From: Shimia_B sp038525525
Lineage (GTDB): Bacteria > Pseudomonadota > Alphaproteobacteria > Rhodobacterales > Rhodobacteraceae
Length of the DNA stretch: 64,000 nucleotides
Reading direction: 5' to 3'
Assembly: GCA_038525525.1 (NCBI GenBank)
Contig: JBCBHO010000002.1
Coordinates: forward strand, 558,001-622,000
Shown here in pieces: positions 51,847-60,982 of the stretch (within the stretch, counting starts at the first letter, position 1; every line of letters starts with the position of its first letter). The position numbers were made by a program, and so were the translations under genes. Under the pieces are notes generated by a model, which was not told the origin of the DNA, did not search any database, and saw only the letters and a program-made list of their open reading frames with translations.

Positions 51847-53027
51847 CCGACGCGCCGAAAGACCTACCCGACACAGTGAAGGGCTCCGAGACGGTCATTG
51901 TGGAGACGGAAGACGCCGCCCGCCGCCGCGCGGCAGAGGCGTATTTTACCGCCTCGCAAGGTCAGCTCATCTGGGCGCGCTTTCGCAAGCAGCGCGCGGC
52001 CATGGTGGCAGCGATCGTCCTCTGTGTGATGGTCATTAGCGGCCTTCTGGCGGATTTCATCGGCCCCTATGATCCCACCATCGCGGGGGCCAACAAGGAG
52101 TACACCAACGGCGCGCCCCAAATCCCGCGTTTCTGCGACGAGGCGGGCTGCTCGGCGCGGCCGTTCATTTACGGCGTCAAGCGAGAGCGATCGCTCGCCA
52201 CCAATTTCCGCTGGGTGACGACCATCGACACCGAGGATCGCCGCTACGTGCAGTTCTTCGTGCGGGGCGATGAATACCGGTGGTTCGGCGTCACGCTCGA
52301 CTGGAAGCTCTTCGGCGTCGATGAAGGCAAGATCCACATCTTCGGCACCGACAATACCGGTAAGGACATCTTCAGCCGCACCTTCCACGCCATCAAGACC
52401 TCTCTCGCTGTGGGCACGCTGGGCGTGCTCATTTCCTTCGTCATGGCGCTCGCGATCGGGGGGGTCGCAGGGTATTACGGCGGCATCGTGGACGGCGTCC
52501 TCCAGATGATCACCGACGCCATCCGGACTGTCCCCGCGATCCCGCTCTTCATGGCGATCGCGGCCTTCGTGCCGGATACCTGGAGCGCGGAGACACGGTT
52601 CTTCTTCATCTCCATCATCCTGGGCCTCATCGGCTGGCCCACGCTCGCGCGGCGCGTGCGCACGCACCTCCTCGTGGAGCGCAATCAGGACTACGTGCTG
52701 GCCGCTCGGCTCTCTGGCGCCGGGTCGGGCCATATCATCCGCCGGCATCTGCTGCCGTCCTTCACGAGCTATATCATCGTCGATCTGGTGATTTCCTTTC
52801 CCTACATGGTGCTCTCGGAGACCGCGCTGTCCTTCATCGGGCTTGGGCTGAAGGACCCGGTCACCTCGCTCGGCGTGCTCCTCCAGAACACGACGCAGGC
52901 GGACGTGCTTCTGAACTACCAATGGTACTTCATCCCCGTCTTCTTCTTCGTGGCGCTCGTGATGGCATTTGTCTTCGTGGGCGACGGGCTGCGCGATGCC
53001 GCCGATCCCTATGGGGACGCGAAATGA
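51843..53027 (+). CDS. ABC transporter permease (DppC/OppC type)
   Basis: 394 residues, longer than a standard OppC (about 300) because of a 50-residue N-terminal cytoplasmic part and a periplasmic insertion (about 75-170, with the HIFGTDNTGKDIFSR motif common to OppC). Six transmembrane helices. EAA loop LVERNQDYVLAARLSGAGSG. ATGA overlaps on both sides. Confidence 0.92.
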   Translation: MTDAPKDLPDTVKGSETVIVETEDAARRRAAEAYFTASQGQLIWARFRKQRAAMVAAIVLCVMVISGLLADFIGPYDPTIAGANKEYTNGAPQIPRFCDEAGCSARPFIYGVKRERSLATNFRWVTTIDTEDRRYVQFFVRGDEYRWFGVTLDWKLFGVDEGKIHIFGTDNTGKDIFSRTFHAIKTSLAVGTLGVLISFVMALAIGGVAGYYGGIVDGVLQMITDAIRTVPAIPLFMAIAAFVPDTWSAETRFFFISIILGLIGWPTLARRVRTHLLVERNQDYVLAARLSGAGSGHIIRRHLLPSFTSYIIVDLVISFPYMVLSETALSFIGLGLKDPVTSLGVLLQNTTQADVLLNYQWYFIPVFFFVALVMAFVFVGDGLRDAADPYGDAK

Positions 53028-54010
53028 GCCTGCTGAGCGTCGACAACCTCACTATCCGCTTCAAGACCGACGAAGGGCTCATTACCGCCGTCGAGAACGT
53101 GTCCTTCCAGGTGGGGAAGGGAGAGGTGTTGGGCCTCGTGGGCGAAAGCGGGTCGGGCAAGTCCGTGACGGCGAAGGCGCTGATGCAGCTCAACGGGCGC
53201 AATACGGTCTATGACCCGACGTCCCGCATCACGCTCCACGGGGACCCGGATATCGACGTGCTCTCGCTTCGCCGCGAGCGTGACATGCTGCCGATCCGGG
53301 GCGGGCGGGTCTCGATGATCTTCCAGGAGCCCATGGCGAGCTTCGCCCCCGCGATCTCCGTCGGTGCGCAGATGGTGGAGCAATTGCAGATTCACACCGG
53401 CATGTCCAAGCGCCAGGCGCGGGAGCTTTCCATTGAGATGCTCGACCGCGTGGGCATCACCGAGCCCGCGCGCAGGTTCGATCAATACGTGTTCGAATAT
53501 TCAGGCGGGATGCGCCAGCGGGCGATGATCGCCATGGCGCTCACGACGAAGCCGCGCCTCCTCATCGCGGACGAGCCCACCACCGCTCTGGACGTCACGA
53601 TCCAGCGGCAGGTCATCGACCTCATGAAGGAGCTCGTCGCGGATTTCGGCATGTCGATCCTCTTCATCACCCACGACCTCGGCGTGATCGCGCAAACGGC
53701 GGACCGGGTGGCGGTTATGTATCTGGGGCGCATCCTCGAGAGCGGGCCGGTGCGCGACGTGCTGCGGACGCCGGCCCACGCCTATACGCGCGGGCTGCTC
53801 AACGCGCTGCCGGACCTGTCGAACCTCGACGCGCCTTTGACGCCCATTCCGGGCGATATCCCCTCGCCGCTGGAGCGCCCTTCGGGCTGTGTGTTTCACA
53901 CTCGCAATCCCGAGCTGAAGCCCGGATCGCGCTACGAGCGGGAGGTGCCACCCATGACGGAAGTCCGCCCCGGCCACTTTGCGGCGCTCTTTCCAGAGGA
54001 TGTGGCATGA
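53024..54010 (+). CDS. Oligopeptide-type ABC transporter ATP-binding protein (OppD type)
   Basis: 328 residues from the ATG at 53024 (ATGA overlap with the permease stop); the frame is open to 52922 but that part is inside the permease. Walker A GESGSGKS, signature YSGGMRQRAMIAMAL, Walker B RLLIADEPTTALD, H-loop ITHDLGVIAQ, and the C-terminal oligopeptide-transporter extension with CVFHTRNPE. Confidence 0.94.
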   Translation: MSLLSVDNLTIRFKTDEGLITAVENVSFQVGKGEVLGLVGESGSGKSVTAKALMQLNGRNTVYDPTSRITLHGDPDIDVLSLRRERDMLPIRGGRVSMIFQEPMASFAPAISVGAQMVEQLQIHTGMSKRQARELSIEMLDRVGITEPARRFDQYVFEYSGGMRQRAMIAMALTTKPRLLIADEPTTALDVTIQRQVIDLMKELVADFGMSILFITHDLGVIAQTADRVAVMYLGRILESGPVRDVLRTPAHAYTRGLLNALPDLSNLDAPLTPIPGDIPSPLERPSGCVFHTRNPELKPGSRYEREVPPMTEVRPGHFAALFPEDVA

Positions 54011-54846
54011 CCCCGCTCGTCTCCGTAGAAAACCTCACCGTCGCTTATCCGCTGGGCCGCCGCCTGATTGGCACGCCGCCCATGCTCAAGGCCGTGAGGA
54101 ACGTCACGCTCAGCATCCCCAAGGGCAGCTTCGTGGGCCTCGTGGGCGAGAGTGGCTCCGGTAAATCCACGCTGGGACGCGCGATGCTCAAGGCTGCTCC
54201 GATCACCAAGGGCCGCATCATCTATGACGACGGAACGCGGGCCTATGACATCGCGACCATGTCCCGCACAGAGGAACGCGCCTTCCGCGCCGAGGCGCAG
54301 ATGATCTTCCAGGACCCTTATGCCGCGCTTTCCCCGCGCATGACCGTGCGCGACATCATCGCGGAGCCGCTGGAGGTTCTGGGCCTCACCGAGACGCGCG
54401 AGGAGACCGATGCCCGTGTCCGCGACATCGCCGCCAAGTGCCGGATCAACCTCGAACATCTCCGCCGCTACCCGCATGCCTTCTCAGGCGGGCAGCGTCA
54501 GCGCATCTCCATCGCACGCACGCTTGCCTCCGGCCCGAAATTCGTGGTGGCCGATGAATGCGTCGCCGCGCTCGATGTGTCGATCCAGGCGGATATCCTG
54601 AACCTGCTCAAGCAGCTCCAGCGCGACCTCGACCTCACCTACCTTTTCATCTCCCACGATCTCAGCGTGGTGGCGCATGTCTGCGATTACGTGGCGGTGA
54701 TGTATCTGGGCGAGATCGTCGAAGAAGGCCCTACACGGGATATCTTTGCAGATCCTCGGCACGCCTACACGAAATCCTTGCTCGCCGCGATACCGTCACT
54801 CGACCCCGATCAGCGGAGCAGGGTCCGCGTGCTTCAGGACAGCTAG
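54007..54846 (+). CDS. Oligopeptide-type ABC transporter ATP-binding protein (OppF type)
   Basis: 279 residues. Walker A GESGSGKSTLG, signature FSGGQRQRISIARTL, Walker B FVVADECVAALDVS. The usual Pro after DE is Cys (DECVAALD instead of DEPVSALD), a mild oddity; the catalytic Glu is kept. C-terminal extension shorter than in standard OppF. Directly followed by the methyltransferase (stop 54846, next start 54847). Confidence 0.93.
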   Translation: MTPLVSVENLTVAYPLGRRLIGTPPMLKAVRNVTLSIPKGSFVGLVGESGSGKSTLGRAMLKAAPITKGRIIYDDGTRAYDIATMSRTEERAFRAEAQMIFQDPYAALSPRMTVRDIIAEPLEVLGLTETREETDARVRDIAAKCRINLEHLRRYPHAFSGGQRQRISIARTLASGPKFVVADECVAALDVSIQADILNLLKQLQRDLDLTYLFISHDLSVVAHVCDYVAVMYLGEIVEEGPTRDIFADPRHAYTKSLLAAIPSLDPDQRSRVRVLQDS

Positions 54847-55467
54847 ATGGCGGATTACGACCTCGATAACGCTTACACGATCGACGGCCCCGAGAGCGCG
54901 CGTGACCTCTATGGTCGTTGGGCAGCCACCTACGACACAAGCTTTGGGGACGGCTGGGGCTACATCGCGCCGCGCAAGATCGCGGGTATCTACAAGGCGC
55001 TGAGCGACGGTGACGAGCCCGTGCTCGACATCGGCGCGGGCACGGGCCTCGTCGCCGAACACCTTGAAAGCCTCACGGTCGACGGGATCGACATCACGCA
55101 AGAGATGCTCGATCTGGCGGGGGCCAAGGGGCTCTACCGCAATCGCATTCTCGGCAACCTCCTCGAACCGCTCGCCATGGCGGACGGCACCTACGGCGGT
55201 GTGATCTCCTCGGGCACCTTCACCCACGGCCATGTCGGCCCGTCGTGCCTCCCCGAACTCCTGCGTGTCTGCCGCTCCGGCGCGCTTTTCGTCTGTGGCT
55301 GCATCCCGCCTGTCTTCGACCAGATGGGCTTCGGCTCCACTCTCGCGATCCTGAATGCGAGGGGACTGATCGGCGATCTCAGCTTCCGCGACATCCCGAT
55401 CTACGAGGGCAAGGACCATCCCCACGCCGCCGATCGCGGCCTCGTCATGGTGTTCCGGAAGTCATGA
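54847..55467 (+). CDS. Class I SAM-dependent methyltransferase
   Basis: 206 residues. Motif I VLDIGAGTGLVAEHL (59-73), preceded by the family start DLYGRWAATYDTSFGDGWGYI. Post-motifs IDITQEMLDLA and GVISSGTFTHGHVG. Substrate unknown. It follows the ABC ATPase with no gap, so it may act on the imported compound; a mature regulatory role is also possible. Confidence 0.85.
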   Translation: MADYDLDNAYTIDGPESARDLYGRWAATYDTSFGDGWGYIAPRKIAGIYKALSDGDEPVLDIGAGTGLVAEHLESLTVDGIDITQEMLDLAGAKGLYRNRILGNLLEPLAMADGTYGGVISSGTFTHGHVGPSCLPELLRVCRSGALFVCGCIPPVFDQMGFGSTLAILNARGLIGDLSFRDIPIYEGKDHPHAADRGLVMVFRKS

Positions 55468-55919
55468 AGCTCCGGCCTGCCACGCCGGAGGACCACGACG
55501 CCGTCGTGGCCATCTTCAAGGAAGCCTTCCGGGAATACACCCGCGCAACAGGCCGCGCGCCCGGCCGCTATCCTTGGCTGCCCGCTGCTCTCTCCGCCGG
55601 AGAGATATTCTGGCTCGACGTGCAGAGCGAGACAGTCGGCGCGACCTGGCTGGCCTTCAAAGGCGGCGGGCTCGGCCTCGAGATGCTGGCTATTGACCCG
55701 TCCCATCAGAAGGCCGGTCACGGCACCGCCGCACTCGCCGTCATCGAGGCCCATGCACACGCGCATGAGGCGCGTTTCATCACGCTCTACACACAGACGC
55801 GGCGCAACCACCTTGTCGCATTCTACTCCCGCCACGGCTTCCGAGTCTGGAAGGTGGGCCCTCCACCCCACGGGCGCGACGACCTGCTGCGCGTTCACAT
55901 GACAAAGACCCTCAGCTAG
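55464..55919 (+). CDS. GNAT-family N-acetyltransferase
   Basis: 151 residues from the ATG at 55464 (ATGA overlap with the methyltransferase). GNAT motif A region EMLAIDPSHQKAGHGTAALAVIEAHAH (described in parts) and C-terminal NHLVAFYSRHGFRVWKVGPPP. Acetyl-CoA-dependent acylation of an amine; target unknown. The methyltransferase-GNAT-PHP order after an ABC importer is unusual. Confidence 0.88.
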   Translation: MKLRPATPEDHDAVVAIFKEAFREYTRATGRAPGRYPWLPAALSAGEIFWLDVQSETVGATWLAFKGGGLGLEMLAIDPSHQKAGHGTAALAVIEAHAHAHEARFITLYTQTRRNHLVAFYSRHGFRVWKVGPPPHGRDDLLRVHMTKTLS

Positions 55920-55932
55920 CGGAGCCTCTGCG

Positions 55933-56859
55933 ATGCAAGACCCCACCTTCACCGCCCCAGGCCGCTTTTGGAAAGGCAATCTCCACACGCATTCGAACCG
56001 CTCCGATGGTGCACTGACGCCTGAAGAGGTCTGTCACCGTTACCGTGAAGAGGGCTATGACTTCATCGCGCTGACAGACCACTTCATCGGCCTCTACGAC
56101 TACCCGATCGTGGACACGACGGGCTTCCGCACCGATGCCTTCACCACGATCCTCGGCGCGGAGGTCCATTCCGGCGCGATGGAGAATGGCGAGCTTTGGC
56201 ACATCCTCGCCGTAGGCCTGCCGCCCGATTTCGCGCCGTCAAACTCGCCGCACTTTTTGCCCGTGGAGGACATGGAGACCGGGCCGGAACTGGCACAGCG
56301 CTGCCGGGACGCAGGCGCGTTCGTCGCCATCGCTCATCCGGAATGGGGCGGTCTCAGCCTCACCGATGCGCGCGCCCTGGAGGCCGCGCACGCGGTCGAA
56401 GTCTACAACCATGGCTGCCAGGTCGGCGCGGACCGGGCCGAGGGGTTCTGGCACCTCGACCGTCTGCTGGAAGAAGGCCGTCGCCTCGCGATTTGCGCGA
56501 CAGACGACGCGCATTTCACGGAGCCCGATCATTTTGGCGGCTGGACGATGGTGAAGGCCGAAGAAAATACGCCCGAGGCGCTGCTCGCAGCGCTCAAGGC
56601 CGGACATATGTATGCCTCGACCGGCCCCCTCATCCACGACGTCGTGTGGGGCGAGAAATCCGTCTCGGTCCGCTGCTCGCCGGCGAACGGCGTGATTGTT
56701 CAAGGACAGGGATCGGCGACGGTAGCGGTGCACGGCAATGGCTTGGGCTGTGTGGAGCTCCCCTATGGGCGGGTGCAAGGCAGTGATTGGATGCGTCTCA
56801 CTGTCGTGGATGCCACCGGCAAACGCGCTTGGACCAATCCGGTTTGGCCCGAGCGGTAG
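55933..56859 (+). CDS. PHP-domain phosphoesterase
   Basis: 308 residues. PHP metal motifs NLHTHSNRSDG (16-26), ALTDHFIG and HPEWGGL, with TDDAHFTEPDHFGG later. Likely a phosphatase or phosphodiesterase for the compound imported by the operon. Stop is followed by a 312-bp gap, so it is the last gene of the operon. Confidence 0.85.
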   Translation: MQDPTFTAPGRFWKGNLHTHSNRSDGALTPEEVCHRYREEGYDFIALTDHFIGLYDYPIVDTTGFRTDAFTTILGAEVHSGAMENGELWHILAVGLPPDFAPSNSPHFLPVEDMETGPELAQRCRDAGAFVAIAHPEWGGLSLTDARALEAAHAVEVYNHGCQVGADRAEGFWHLDRLLEEGRRLAICATDDAHFTEPDHFGGWTMVKAEENTPEALLAALKAGHMYASTGPLIHDVVWGEKSVSVRCSPANGVIVQGQGSATVAVHGNGLGCVELPYGRVQGSDWMRLTVVDATGKRAWTNPVWPER

Positions 56860-57171
56860 GCCACCGGCGTCGTCTTCCCTCAGCGAAGACTTCCTCGGCA
56901 AGGTCTTGTGTCCAACGCATGGACGCTTGAGGGCCGCCACTGAATCCTGCTTCACGGCTGCCCATGCAAAGCTCGTCATCGGCCGGTCATGGATCGGACG
57001 GTCGTTTCGCCGCTCAACCACGCATACTTAGAAGTGATTGGGGACAAGCACTCTGACGACTTCCAAGAGGCAGAAGAAATTGATGCGCAGCCTCTGTTTA
57101 ATGTGCGATGTCAAGAAACTGCAACAAGACTCGCATACCCAGAAGGCTCTGAAACCTTCGAGGAAATCGCT
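56860..57171. other. Intergenic region upstream of the large secreted protein
   Basis: 312 bp with no supported gene. From about 57030 the DNA becomes AT-richer (TTAGAAGTGATTGGGGACAA, GAAGAAATTGATGC), which probably includes the promoter. GAGG eight bases before the ATG at 57172 fixes the start of the next gene. Confidence 0.5.
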
Positions 57172-59280
57172 ATGTCTTGGTCCAATAGACCGTTTGTGCT
57201 GCCGCTGTCTGCAGCACTACTTGCCTCGTCTGCGCTCACCAGCTTCGCTGGCGGTCACGCTGACAAGGTTAAAATTGGTGAAACCACCGCTCTTGTTGCC
57301 GAAGCCAGCACCGCAGGTGACGGTTTTGAAATCGTGGATGGTGAGTCTGCCGACACCGACTTCCCGTTCGTCGCAAATATGAAAGCCCTGGCCACCGTTG
57401 GTGAAGTTGATGCCGACACCGGCATGGCATTGACCGGTTGGCCCGATGGCAACGCGGCGTGGCTTCAGGACGAAGACACCGTGCGTGTGGCCTACCAGTC
57501 CGAATCCTATGCCACCATGTCCACCGAGACCTACGGCTGGGAGATGGAGAGCGGCGTGAAGTTCACCGGCTCCCACATCCACACGCTTGACTACGATCGC
57601 GCGGGCCTCGCGGATTTCCTCAACAACGAAAGCGCGGCCTCCGAGATCCTGCAGGGCTCGGGCCACCTCTTCTCCACCGTCTACAACGTGTTCGGTGACG
57701 AGGTTCTGCCCCGCTCGGAAGGCGGCATCTGGGGCAACCAGTCGCTCCCCGATCAGACCTTCGTCGAGTTCATCCCGCAGTTCGAGCTCTCCAACGGCGA
57801 CTTCTTCTTCCAGTCCTTCTGCGGCGCATATTACGAGCCCGCCAACAAATATGGCGATGGCATCGGCCTCGCGGACGATGTCTGGATGAACGCCGAAGAG
57901 TGGAACATCGAGCGCATGTGGAATGCCGGCACGCGTGACGAGCCGAACCAGCGCTTCGACACCAACAAGAGCATGGGCCTCGCCTCGCTCGTGACCGACC
58001 TCGAAAACGAAGTCGCCTACACGGTGCCTGCGCTGGGTCAGACCGGGTATGAGAAGCTGATGCCGATCAACCCGCAGCACGAAGACTACGTCGTGATCGT
58101 GGCCGCCGGCTACAACCACGGCTTCGAGCCCGCGCCGCTCAAGATCTACGTGGGGATCAAGGGCCTCGACTGGAACGGCAACCCGATCGCCGAAGACGCG
58201 CCGGAGCGTGACCAGTTCCTCGCACGCAACGGCCTGCTCTACGGCAAGCTCTACGGTGCCGCCGTCGCCATGGACACCTTCGCCGAAATCGGCATCGACG
58301 CGCCTTCCGTAGGCGACAAGATGATGGAAGCCTACATGGCCAATCCCGACGCGGCCGAAACCTTCGACGTGATCTTCGCGCCGACCTCCTACCAGTGGAG
58401 TGGCTGGGACAACCCGGTGGCCGTCGGCGAGACCGAGATGTTCCTCTGGGGCGAAGAAGATGAACAGCCGCGCGGTCACATGTTCTTCGTCGGCGACTCG
58501 AAGACGGAGCACCCCGCTGTCGATCCCGACATCACGAAGACCCGCTGGGTTCAGTCGATGTCCCAGGATGGCGGCTATCTCTCCTTCGAGCTGACGGACC
58601 TTCTGGCCGAGCTCGACGCCGCGAACGGTGATCTGCCCTCCTCGCTGAGCGGCATGGCTATCCGGACGCTGCCCAACTTCGACGGTTCCTTCACGGTGGA
58701 AGTCGGTGACAAGGGCATCAAGCACGGCGGCATGGGCACCCACGCCACCGACGAGAATGACCTTGCCAAGGCCAACGCACCTGACGGCCTGATCTGGATC
58801 AAGGGCGCCGACGGTGACGTGCTCATCGCCGACGAGGATAGCGGCAACGCCTTCGGCGAGCGGAAGTACGCCATCGTGCTCGACCCCGAGACGCTCCAGC
58901 TCGCAGAGCCGGGCAAGGGCTACTTCCTCGCCATGGCGGGCGGTACAGAAAGCCCGCGCGCTCAGGCAGGGGCAACTGCTCTCGCCGGTGCCATCGATCA
59001 GCCGCGCACGTCGGAATTCTCCGGCACGTGGCCGCTGACGGCGCTTCTGGCACAAAAGGACGACGGCAGCTTCTACACGATGGAAGAGATCGCCGGGACC
59101 GGTCAGCAGGAGATCATCGGATCTATCCCGATGAACGAACAGCTGCTTCTGGGCGTGGTGCAGCATCGCACCAAATCCGGCGGTCAGGTCTCCGAAGTGG
59201 AAGCCGACCGTGGTGGCCAGATCTTCATGTTCCAGCTGGACCTGCCCGAGCAGGCCTATGACCTGTCCATGATGCAGTAA
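57172..59280 (+). CDS. Large secreted protein of unknown function
   Basis: 702 residues from the ATG at 57172 (GAGG eight bases upstream); the frame is open to 56989 but without a ribosome site. Signal peptide about 1-27, SFA|GGHADKV. The mature protein is acidic, rich in Gly, Asp and Trp, with few cysteines, as in marine secreted proteins. Landmarks: GSHIHTLDYDRAGLADFLNN, WGNQSLPDQTFVEFIPQFEL, EEWNIERMWNAGTRDEPNQR. A PhoX/DUF839-like beta-propeller cannot be ruled out, but no catalytic motif was identified. Codon use in the first ~250 bp is lower in GC than the rest. Followed by its own terminator. Confidence 0.75.
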   Translation: MSWSNRPFVLPLSAALLASSALTSFAGGHADKVKIGETTALVAEASTAGDGFEIVDGESADTDFPFVANMKALATVGEVDADTGMALTGWPDGNAAWLQDEDTVRVAYQSESYATMSTETYGWEMESGVKFTGSHIHTLDYDRAGLADFLNNESAASEILQGSGHLFSTVYNVFGDEVLPRSEGGIWGNQSLPDQTFVEFIPQFELSNGDFFFQSFCGAYYEPANKYGDGIGLADDVWMNAEEWNIERMWNAGTRDEPNQRFDTNKSMGLASLVTDLENEVAYTVPALGQTGYEKLMPINPQHEDYVVIVAAGYNHGFEPAPLKIYVGIKGLDWNGNPIAEDAPERDQFLARNGLLYGKLYGAAVAMDTFAEIGIDAPSVGDKMMEAYMANPDAAETFDVIFAPTSYQWSGWDNPVAVGETEMFLWGEEDEQPRGHMFFVGDSKTEHPAVDPDITKTRWVQSMSQDGGYLSFELTDLLAELDAANGDLPSSLSGMAIRTLPNFDGSFTVEVGDKGIKHGGMGTHATDENDLAKANAPDGLIWIKGADGDVLIADEDSGNAFGERKYAIVLDPETLQLAEPGKGYFLAMAGGTESPRAQAGATALAGAIDQPRTSEFSGTWPLTALLAQKDDGSFYTMEEIAGTGQQEIIGSIPMNEQLLLGVVQHRTKSGGQVSEVEADRGGQIFMFQLDLPEQAYDLSMMQ

Positions 59281-59302
59281 GCGCATCGCAAGAAACAGAA
59301 CT

Positions 59303-59331
59303 CGGCCGCAGCACATCGCTGCGGCCGTTTT
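59303..59331 (+). terminator. Rho-independent terminator after the large secreted protein
   Basis: CGGCCGCAG, 7-base loop, CTGCGGCCG, then TTTT. Nine perfect pairs; starts 22 bp after the stop. Confidence 0.9.
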
Positions 59332-59379
59332 CGTTCGTAGAGGATTTGGGAAGCGTTGGGCCTGCCGCAGGCCGAACGT

Positions 59380-59991
59380 TCAGTTGGGGATCGTCACCAA
59401 CCAGTCGTGCGTTTCTTCCAGCAGACAGGATCGACAGCCCCACAGGGGTGCCGTCCGCCGGGGGCCTTCGTCAGTTTCATGCAAGAGGAAGTCACTGAGC
59501 GGCATGACATCCTGCCCCTCGAAGTCGAAGCTCTGTGTGGTGTGGCAGTCCGCGCATCCGCGGGCTTCGAAGGCAGCTTGGTCGGCTTGGTTGGCGAACG
59601 GGCTGACAGGAGCAGGAGACAGGGCTTCGAATGCCGCTCGCACCTTCGCAGTGGTACCTGGCTCGCTAAGATCGACATCATGTGCGGCCCCGGCGAGGGC
59701 TGCAAAATCCTCGAACCGGCCCGCGGCAAGTGACTGACCGAACTTGGCGGCCTGAGGCCCGTCAGCCCCACTCACAAACCGCATGCGTCCCGCGATGCCA
59801 TCCGCGTCGAGATCAAACGCGTCTTCGAACACAAACTGCCATTCTTCAGGCAGCGCTGACAGCGCCTTGAGACCCACGATGTCGAGCGTGCCATCATCTG
59901 TGACATGGCACGACAGGCACTGCGCAACGGGGTCTGCCCCTGCCGTCGAAACGGTCAGGGTGAAAGCCAAAGCCGCCCCGAGGCGCGTCAT
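59380..59991 (-). CDS. Small dihaem cytochrome, miniature DUF1111-like
   Basis: 203 residues with signal peptide (about 1-19, TAGA|DPVAQC). Two CxxCH haem sites: CLSCH (25-29) and CADCH (146-150). It shares local features with the DUF1111 protein encoded at 62319 (DLDADGIAGRMRF versus TDGDGISGRLSRV; PLSDFLLHETDEGP then RRTAPLWG versus PYSDFLLHDMGPGL then EWRTPPLWG), so it seems to be a shrunken paralogue. Starts directly after the stop of the upstream gene (TAGATG). Confidence 0.75.
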   Translation of the reverse strand: MTRLGAALAFTLTVSTAGADPVAQCLSCHVTDDGTLDIVGLKALSALPEEWQFVFEDAFDLDADGIAGRMRFVSGADGPQAAKFGQSLAAGRFEDFAALAGAAHDVDLSEPGTTAKVRAAFEALSPAPVSPFANQADQAAFEARGCADCHTTQSFDFEGQDVMPLSDFLLHETDEGPRRTAPLWGCRSCLLEETHDWLVTIPN

Positions 59992-60846
59992 CTAGGCGGT
60001 GAAGAGCGCGGCGGCGCGCCGGAATTCAGCCGCGAGAACCTGCGCCTTCCCGGTCAGCTGCACGAGAATTTCGCTGTCAGGCGCGAGTGTGCCCACATTG
60101 CGCGTTTCGCGGCGCAGGGTGCGCAGCAGGTCCTGGGACGCGGCATTGATCGCCGCGTCGATCTCGGGCGCGGCAAGGCCGACATAGGGCTCCACATTCC
60201 GCCAGAGCGACATGGTGCCCACGATACGCGCGGCCATCTCTTCGGCATCCCGCTCGAAATCCGTGAGCGCGAAGTCGCTGCCCCAATCGCCGCTTTCCAG
60301 ATAGGTCGCGATCAGCATCAATTGCTCGGACATCAGCACGGTATCGGCCCGATCCTCACGCGCTGTCAGGGCTGCACGTGCGGCGAGCGCTGCGGCATTC
60401 AGCTCTTCGGTGGCGTGAACGAAGGCGGCTTCCAGCGCGTCGCGCTCTGCGGTGCAATCGCCCGTCTCACAGGGCGTGAAGGCTGCGCCCACGGCACCGG
60501 CCAGCGCGCGTTCTGCGTCTGTGGGCGCGGCGACGGACGGATCGGCATAGACCCACTGTGCGGCGTTGTAGCGCTGTACCATTGTCTTCTGTGCGAACTG
60601 GGCCTGGCGGGCAAGGGCCGGGTATGGCGCATCGTTCTCGGCCAGCTCAACGACCTTTTCTGCCATCACGCGACCGGCGCGCAGGCCCGCCGATGCCAGC
60701 TCCCAGTTCGCCAGAACGGCCTCCTTCGCGCTGAGCGTCGGATCATAGTTGGCAATGCCCGGGGCCGGAGCGGCGACGCCGGGCGTCTCGGCCATGGCGG
60801 GGGTGAGGGCGGTAGAGAGTACAAGAGCGAGGATTGAGCGACGCAT
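59992..60846 (-). CDS. Secreted helical protein of the iron locus, unknown function
   Basis: 284 residues from the ATG at 60844-60846; signal peptide ends AMA|ETPGVA. Almost entirely predicted alpha-helical (e.g. ELASAGLRAGRVMAEKVVEL, AEEMAARIVGTMSLW) with one cysteine pair (FTPCETGDCTAE). It may be an imelysin relative, but no GxHxxE motif is seen. Divergent from the imelysin gene and coupled to the mini-cytochrome. Confidence 0.7.
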   Translation of the reverse strand: MRRSILALVLSTALTPAMAETPGVAAPAPGIANYDPTLSAKEAVLANWELASAGLRAGRVMAEKVVELAENDAPYPALARQAQFAQKTMVQRYNAAQWVYADPSVAAPTDAERALAGAVGAAFTPCETGDCTAERDALEAAFVHATEELNAAALAARAALTAREDRADTVLMSEQLMLIATYLESGDWGSDFALTDFERDAEEMAARIVGTMSLWRNVEPYVGLAAPEIDAAINAASQDLLRTLRRETRNVGTLAPDSEILVQLTGKAQVLAAEFRRAAALFTA

Positions 60847-60922
60847 GACGGGTCCCTGTTTCGGCGGCTTGATTTCTGCGGATCGCGGCGCGATCCCGGC
60901 GGATGTTTTACATAGCTGACAA

Positions 60923-60940
60923 GAAGACTTGCCAGTCTTC
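60923..60940. promoter_or_regulatory. Inverted repeat in the iron-locus divergent promoter
   Basis: GAAGAC, 6 bases, GTCTTC: perfect 6-bp dyad in the 136-bp space between the two divergent operons, 42 bp before the imelysin start. Candidate regulator site; which regulator (Fur, Irr, RirA or other) cannot be told. Confidence 0.4.
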
Positions 60941-60982
60941 GCTTGATTCTGACCGTGGATAAACCAGCCGTAGGACAGCCAT

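Noticed and set aside
57217..59316. 699-codon minus-strand frame opposite the large secreted protein
   Set aside because: No signal peptide or family feature; the plus-strand gene has start site, signal peptide and terminator.
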